Source of the DNA: Anastatus disparis
Lineage: Eukaryota; Arthropoda; Insecta; Hymenoptera; Eupelmidae
Assembly: GCA_017163975.1 (NCBI GenBank)
Contig: JAFFSR010000220.1
Span: forward strand, 10,310,001 to 10,374,000
Reading direction: 5' to 3'
DNA: 64,000 nt
The position numbers and the translations under genes are program-made. Shown piece after piece: positions 56,810 to 64,000 of this stretch (position 1 is its first letter; each line of letters opens with the position of its first letter). The notes under the pieces were generated by a model. The model was not told the origin of the DNA, ran no database searches, and saw only the letters and a list, made by a program, of their open reading frames with translations.

Positions 56810-59800
56810 TGATAGATTTGTTTTAAAATGATATAATAGGGTATATGACTCATAAATACTTACCGATATTACAGTTTCCTAAATTTTCGAGTATTTATAA
56901 TTTTTAGTAGTTGATATTTCGTGAAGGTATTATGATAATTTGTTTATCATATAAACTATTTAATAAGGTACTTATCATTTTAAAAATTTGCCCTAATAAT
57001 AAACATTATTTTCTTTCAAAACAATAAATTTTTTAACTAAAAAAAAAATTCATCAACAGAATTTTGAACTAATAAAAACAGATATTCCAATAATATACAT
57101 ATTCATAAACATAAGAGAAAAATATTCATCGAATATAATACACATACGAAACTGAAAGTTTCTTTCCTTTATCCCTTATGCACACACGCATATATATGGT
57201 TAATATACGTGTATGTATACATACTCATTGAATTTTAAGATCGTGATGCCAGTGCGAAAACCACATGTACATTTGCATAATAAAACCGCGAGAGCCACGA
57301 GATGATGATTCATCAAGTGTAGGGATCTTTTTCTTTCTCTTTTCTTACTCTCTCCCTTTCTGTCTCTTTCTCTTCATAGTGCGTTGTCATGAGGTTATCG
57401 AACCCATTATAACATCAACGGAACCTGTCCGCGTATATGTATACATGTATATATGTAGCTCATATATAAAGCTTTTCTCTGCATACTATAGATCGATGTG
57501 CGATCGTTATATAGCCTTTGCTTATATGAAACTTCATGCGAGAGCTAAGAGATTAAGATAAAAGTATATATAAGCAACGACTTGTTAAGAGAATTAAAGG
57601 AAAGATAAGAATGAGTAAAGATAAGCTTAAGTTTTCTGGTTTAGAAAAAATTTTTCTAATTTTTTAATAATTTTGTACATGGCTTAGGCGTTTCAATTAC
57701 CTGCTTTAGTATTAATTAATTTTTTCTAATATTCAAATATTAAATCTAACATGAAACGTTAATTTTTTTCAAATTTACAAAATAATAGTATTTTTGTTCA
57801 GATTTGCAAGCTTTTTTCATAAAAAATTTTTAAAACATACTTTAAAATTAAATTTAAAATAAAATATTTTTTCAAAAAGTAAGATCTACATTCCTCCAAC
57901 TTTAAATCTGACACTAAAAATCTTTTACATTTCAATAATCACATATATTTTAAACGTATCAAATAAAGTAAAAATATTATTCTTGAATATTCTCATAAAA
58001 CTTGGTGGAAAATAAACAGTGCTTGGTAGGTTTACCGGGTAAATTCTTATAAAAGTCAAAGATTATTCCAAAATATACGATCGCCATAAAAGTTACATTA
58101 TCAAAATTATCGTTTACACGCTTATAAACCCCCGTGCCTATAACAAAGTAAAAGAAAACAAAAAAAAAACATAATAAAAGAATAACTTTCGTCTTAAAAA
58201 GGTAATACTAACAGCGCGTGTAAGCATGAAAAGGAGGTAATAAAAAAATCAACAGTACATCATTCATATTACAAGCGAGTTTAGTAGCGAGAAACCCCTT
58301 TTAAAGGTATATGATCATATCCGAAAAAAAAGTTAAAAAATATTTTCTGAGAATGACTAAACGTTTTATCGGAGTTCGTTTTTGTAACGAGTTTAAAATA
58401 CAAGTTTATTATTGTGTTGGGATTAATGACTCAAAAATAGTCGTATCTTTTAGAATAATTTTTACTTATTATAGTGGAGGAAAAATTAATTAAAGTGCAA
58501 CTTTTGATTATAGTTTTGAATAAGATGAATGATTAAACGATTATTGGTTATCATTAGTCATTTTATTTAGCTCAATAATTTTTTATAAATTAAGAATCAC
58601 TTTGAATTATTATCATAAGAAAGAAAAATAATTTAATAAAGAATTTAAAATAAATAGATAAAATTATGGTAATCCCATTATACAATAAAGGCGTTTAAAC
58701 AACACATGTATGAATTTCTGGGAAAATGACTATAAATAAAAGAAGCATTAATTAATTCAAATAAATAAAAAAGAAAAATCTATTTAAATAACGAATCTTA
58801 CATTTATTACGAACTCATACATAACACAAGTGAAAATACACAAAAATTTTATTTAATTTTGTAATTTTCAATGTGAACATGTAATTTATTGAATTCACGA
58901 TAAAATTAATAAAATTATCACAAAGTTGTTGAAAATAATAAGCTTATTTATTAGTGTGCTCATCAAATTTTAAAAAATATAATCTAGAAATAAACTTCCT
59001 AATTATCAATTTGAAAAATAAGATTATGTATTTGAAAGAAATTATTGCATTAAAAATATTTAATTTCAAAACATTTTTCATCCATTTTCCAGTTTTTTCA
59101 TTTCACAAACTATGGTAGCTTTGTATTGTAGCTTTGTAGTCTCTTGTGTACATATCTTTATTTTTTCCATACTTTCATCAAACGCGCAAAGTGCTCAAAC
59201 AGATTAAAGAAAAGATAGAAAGAAAGCAAACATAACTAAAACTGCGTCAAGTCAAGTGGATCCTTATTGATGGTAATTACAATGAAAACAGAGAAAAAAA
59301 ATAAAACAAAACAATAAGGCAGTATGATACACGCAATTTGCTTGATCTCTCTCTCTCTCTTTCTCTCTCGCATGTATATTCTCTCTGACCGCGAGTACCC
59401 TTTTCTCTGTTGTCAGACAACCTAATTGCTCTAATTTTTTCCTTTCTTTCTTTCTTTCATTCATTCCTCTTCTCTTTTTTTTGTAATTCACTTCTCTCGC
59501 TTTAGTCGGTTGCGCAATACATAAACCAGTCAGCCGACAAAAGCTTTTATATATACAAGCATGCCTCTATGTTTATAACGTATGACGTGTTCGATGACGA
59601 GCTTTGATGGGTATATGGAGTTTGGTTAAAGTGAAATGGTTAATGGAAAAGCGTCACTTGCTATGCGGATCTAGGCGATGATGTTGATTTAGAATTTATG
59701 ATTTGTTTGGAATAAAATTTATTAGTTTAATTATTGGATGAATTTTTAATAAGTTTTTCTATGCATGTGTTTAGGAAAGGTTTTATTTTTATTTTTTTCA

Positions 59801-62800
59801 ATAAATATCTCACTTTACAAAAATGAAAAATTTTAAACAGGTGAAAATTGATAGTTTTATTTTTAACATTACAATGATCGTCTTTATATTTAATAATACA
59901 AAAATTTTAAAGCTACTTACACTTAATTACCAGTTTAATTTTTAAATATGTACAAACAACTTAAAAAATTAAATAATTTGAAAAACAAAACATTGCAAAT
60001 TTTACAATTTCATCAATTTTTACTTCTCACTTGTATGATTTGCGTTAAGCACTCGAGAACATTCATTTTAAGTAATTAACATGTTTGGTTCCATCGAAAT
60101 CCATAAATTACACCGACAAAGAGAGCAACCTCAACATGCACAAAAATAAGATTGTATATTCTTCTGCATAAAATGGAAATAAAAATTACTTGGCGCCATG
60201 AACATTTGAACACATATGTGTGTATATATATATACACATTTATATATGTATAAAAGGTAAGGCGTACACGAATGCACTTAAAGCAACGATGCTGACGTGG
60301 GTGGACGTCCGGTTGCCCGTAAGGCGAATGATGCCAAGTGCTTAATGGACTTGTGATGGGCGCTCCTTTACTGATCTTCTTCAATTTTTTTTTTGTTTTA
60401 AGTGAACGAGATCCTTTTCTCTAAACGTAGATTTCTTCTTCCTGTTGAGCTGCGAAAATTTACGTGAGTTGAATGAAAATAAATGATGCGAATATTTACG
60501 AGTATGAAGATTTTATTTTTAAGTATATCAAAGTAAAATTATGGGAAATTTGAACTTAAATTTATGAAGATTAAAAATGTAAGATAATATATTTAAAATT
60601 ATTTTAAAAGAAAATTTGATAAATTTTCTAATAAAATAATCGATTTTATTAAAATGTTATTTAAAAATGACTAAAATAACAATTTTTGACAATATTCGTA
60701 ATAATTTATTTGATTTTCATATTTGTATAAATAAATAAGCAAATGTTAATTTTTTAATACTTACATTTAAAAAATAAGTTAGGCAACTTTGGAAGTCTAA
60801 ATGTACATCCAAAATTTTAATATATACTTGTACCCTTAAATTTTCAATAATTTAACAACACATTGCTACAACATTTACTTATTTCACATTCACCCAAGAA
60901 AAATGATTAAATGTAAAAAAAAAATTATTTAATCTTATAAAATAGGTCAACCTATAATTGACAATGTCACTTTATTGTTCTGCATTCCAACTAGTGCAAT
61001 ACCTCAAGGCGCTACAATAAGATAATCCATAAAGAAAAAAAATAGTAGAAATATAAATAAAAGAAAAGCGAAGAATTTTTTTCCACCAAGTTTTTAATTA
61101 AAATTCATTGAGATTCTATTTTTATATTTTACACATGCATAACAATCCTATAAAACATCATAATAAATTGACAAAGATGATTTAAACCTTTAGACAAGGC
61201 ATTTATTTTTTGATCGTAAAACCTGATCGAACTTGTATGCAGAAGCTTATATGATGAAGATTTACACTGCTAGAAGGTACGGTTACACTACACGCACGTA
61301 TGTATATATGTACAAATCGTTATGTTTTTAATTGATAAAAAAATTATTGTCTATTTTAAATGTTTGACTTTATAGTCGTTAAAAAGATTAAAATAAAAGA
61401 AAAATTTTTATTTTCATTTTTTTTCAATTTTTTCATGTCGAACAGTACTTATAATTGATTCGATAGCAGTTTATCGATAAATATATTTGTAAGATCGTAA
61501 ATTTTAATTTTGACACACTGAAATCCAATTAGAATCCGACCTTATTACAATATATGATAAGCATGTAAATATATGTGTAATTGAAATTGACTTGAGTAAA
61601 TTAAAGCTTAGAAACACATAATTAATTGAAAATTTCGTTGCATCTTATTACGTAATTTTCTATTTTAAATTATAATCATACAGAGTACTGCAAAATGTTA
61701 AATATTATACCATAAGAAAAAAATTTTTCATTTTATTCTCAGAATTACCACGTCAAGTAATGAAACAATAGCTCCAAATTTCAACAATAAACTCCTTTAA
61801 TTTCTCGAGCTTAAATTTCGCCATTAAAGTTCAACGAGCTGTCAATGAGTCGAAAGCCTCCTTTATTAATTTCTTCATATATTTTTTGTCAGCGTAACGT
61901 TTGTCTCGACCCATTTGTCTTCGGGGTATGGAAGCCCATACATTCAATTGGTTAGATAACACATTGCGATTACGCCAATAATGATTTTGTCGGTTTAAAT
62001 AAACATTGAACGTATTAAGCTCGTACGTTACAAAGGATATATATAACTAAGAATGCAATTATGAATTTCGTTCTCGCGCGTAATACGTTGGTACATTTTA
62101 ACGCGTACATATGTGCAAAATACGTGATCGAGATACAGCTTCCGGTTTTAGATCTAACTTTAAGATCCTTGTCGTTTTGAATTATTGATGGGTGAGGATA
62201 AAGTACATTGAGATTATAATTGTAGTTAGTTTAAAGTCTATTTTTGAAATTAGCTGTATAATTTTTGCTGCATATTAATTTTTACATTGAAATGTTTTTG
62301 TAACCTTTTGAGGGATTTTCTTTTCGTTACATTGATATTGATTTGGTTCGATTAATTACTCATATTTTAAAATATCTTTACTCATTATTATGAGTGAAGA
62401 TATTTTTAAATTTCATTCAACTTTTACTTTAAAATAAAAATGCTCAATAATGATACCTATTAGATTACATTTCAATGTCAAAATAAGAAAAAAATTACTC
62501 TTAACATGATTTTAATACAAATGCAACTTTAAATATCGTTCCAGAATAATATTATCTTAACATTATCTAAACATTGTATCAACAACACTTTTTATTACAA
62601 AATGAAACTTATAACTCTAACCATAAGTCGTTAAATTTGAAGTAAAAAAACAAAAACAAATCAAAACTAAAAAAATTGCAAAAAAATTTTTTGTAAATTG
62701 ATATAATACACGGTAGCGGTAAACTATCGCTTAGCCACAAAACAGACATTATATCCAATAGCTTTACATGAGCATATTACATTTCTAATTGATCGACGTC

Positions 62801-64000
62801 ATGTTACTGTCGCATAATCAACTCTATAAGCATAAGCTTGTTTTAACCATTGTTTCAAAAAGAATTACGCGCGCCTTTTTCTCTTTTTGCAAGTATATGT
62901 ATTTGTACGTTTTGTAAAACTTATGTTACCCACCATGCGAATGAAGTTTCTATTTTCTCGTCCGAGCTGATGGTTGTCTAAGATCTTGAAATCATAAGAC
63001 AGGAAAATTTATGTTTAATTGATAATGATATTGTAAAGCTTTGAAAAAATAATTATGACGGGAATACAATGCAACAAAGAGAAAATTTATTCTTTCCTTA
63101 TTATTATAGATTTTTTCGATCATAAAAATTTCAAAATCATAATTTTCCATTATGGTCGACATTATTACATTATACGGCAAGCAATAAAATTATAGAATTT
63201 CATAAGCTTCGCTTACTTTTCTACAGTTAATAATGAATTTATTCGAATCCTTTTTCGTCACGAATCTTATGAAGCTAGATCTTTTTTTGGTAAATAGAGC
63301 AGCGTGGATTTGTAATGTAGTTTAACGTCAAAAAAAGTGTAACAAATAAACGGTCAGCCCATCTAGGGAAGCTTGATGTCTCGACATTGATGTTTCTTGT
63401 ATTTTTTGTATCATAAAAAAGTGTCTTTTACTTTTATAAGTTAGCCTTGAACTTATAATTATAAATTGATTTCTAGTTAATGTCGATTTTTATCAATTTG
63501 AAAGTGTTTTAGATTTTTTAAAAGTCAATCTTTTTGCTTATAATTTTATAGCTGATTGAGAAATAGGAATTTAATTAAATTGTTCTATTGTAATTTAATG
63601 TTATAATCACGCTTATAAAAATTTACAACAATTAGTTTCCCAGTACATTATTAAACACTTACGCTTATCTCTAAAATAAAACGTTAATTGTTGTTCGGTA
63701 AAATATAATCAATACAAAACAAAAACAAAATTAAATGTACATTACAATTAGTTTACTTCTCAAGGCAGCTTAAGAGAAGAAAATAAAAAAAAAAAGAAAA
63801 ACATCAGTATAACGATAATTTTCGTGCTACCTTAAAATCAAAAGAATTTGTACTTTGCGTCTTGTTACGATAAGTTTTAACATCTATACTACATTTAGAT
63901 CATGTAGCTACGATAAGAGAGAAACGATTGTGTAGCTTGGGTATCTTGTAAATGTTTTTTTAAAGCTTAAGAAGAGTAGGAGAAGGAGGCGAAGAGGAGA
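56810..64000. other. AT-rich region without a supported gene
   Basis: Both strands were read; no exon was recognised. Features seen are CT-rich patches (57330-57380; CTCTCTCTCTCTTTCTCTCT at 59347; TTTCTTTCTTTCTTTC at 59443), scattered TATATA motifs (60220-60250) and GC-richer islands near 60285-60370 and 61840-61930. The composition would fit a long intron or the regulatory flank of a neighbouring gene. Confidence 0.35.

Noticed and set aside
60076..60384. 102-codon minus-strand frame in a GC-richer island
   Set aside because: Half of it translates a TATA/CATA repeat (Tyr-Ile-His-Thr); no family recognised and no splice support.

Overview
The window looks like AT-rich nuclear DNA from an insect. 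The evidence is short spliced genes with GT/AG introns, tRNA-derived SINEs, non-LTR retrotransposon remains, many (TA)n tracts, and broken copies of what looks like a divergent ionotropic receptor. A parasitoid hymenopteran is plausible, but nothing in the sequence proves the order or species. There are no operons, CRISPR arrays or prokaryotic signals.

The dominant feature, from about 2.6 to 47.9 kb, is a tandem array of one small secreted-protein family, all on the minus strand. I assembled nine copies by hand: five with an MAR-type first exon and a conserved promoter (copies 1, 2, 6, 7, 8), three with a different first exon and promoter (copies 3, 4, 5), and a lone first exon (copy 9). The standard gene has three exons in phase 0. 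Exon 1 is a signal peptide, exon 2 encodes a short linker ending in an FDDLF-GLK-like helix, and exon 3 is one block of about 95-100 residues. Exon 3 starts with lysine/valine-rich 11-residue amphipathic repeats and ends in a conserved DNGFY-I-GFVP module. I do not recognise the family. The 11-residue periodicity resembles lipid-binding helices (exchangeable apolipoproteins, synucleins, perilipins), which is an inference only. A duplicated spacer at the left edge suggests the array continues outside the window.

Copies 3-6 lie inside a 4-6 kb segmental duplication (units at about 14.9, 21.2, 25.6 and 31.2 kb). Each unit also carries a plus-strand, decayed ionotropic-receptor-like fragment. Within this block the genes changed together: a shared one-base insertion truncates three copies at the same place, the first exon was replaced, and copy 3 contains an in-frame fusion of exon 3 to exon 2. 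Several mobile insertions can be recognised by comparing units.

From about 48 to 64 kb there is no convincing host gene. The one clear feature is a Jockey-like retrotransposon (54.2-56.8 kb) that keeps ORF1 but has lost most of ORF2, inserted into a tRNA-SINE with a perfect 16-bp target duplication. A solitary exon resembling tripeptidyl-peptidase 2 lies at 6.7-6.9 kb. The rest is AT-rich spacer with simple repeats and fold-back elements.
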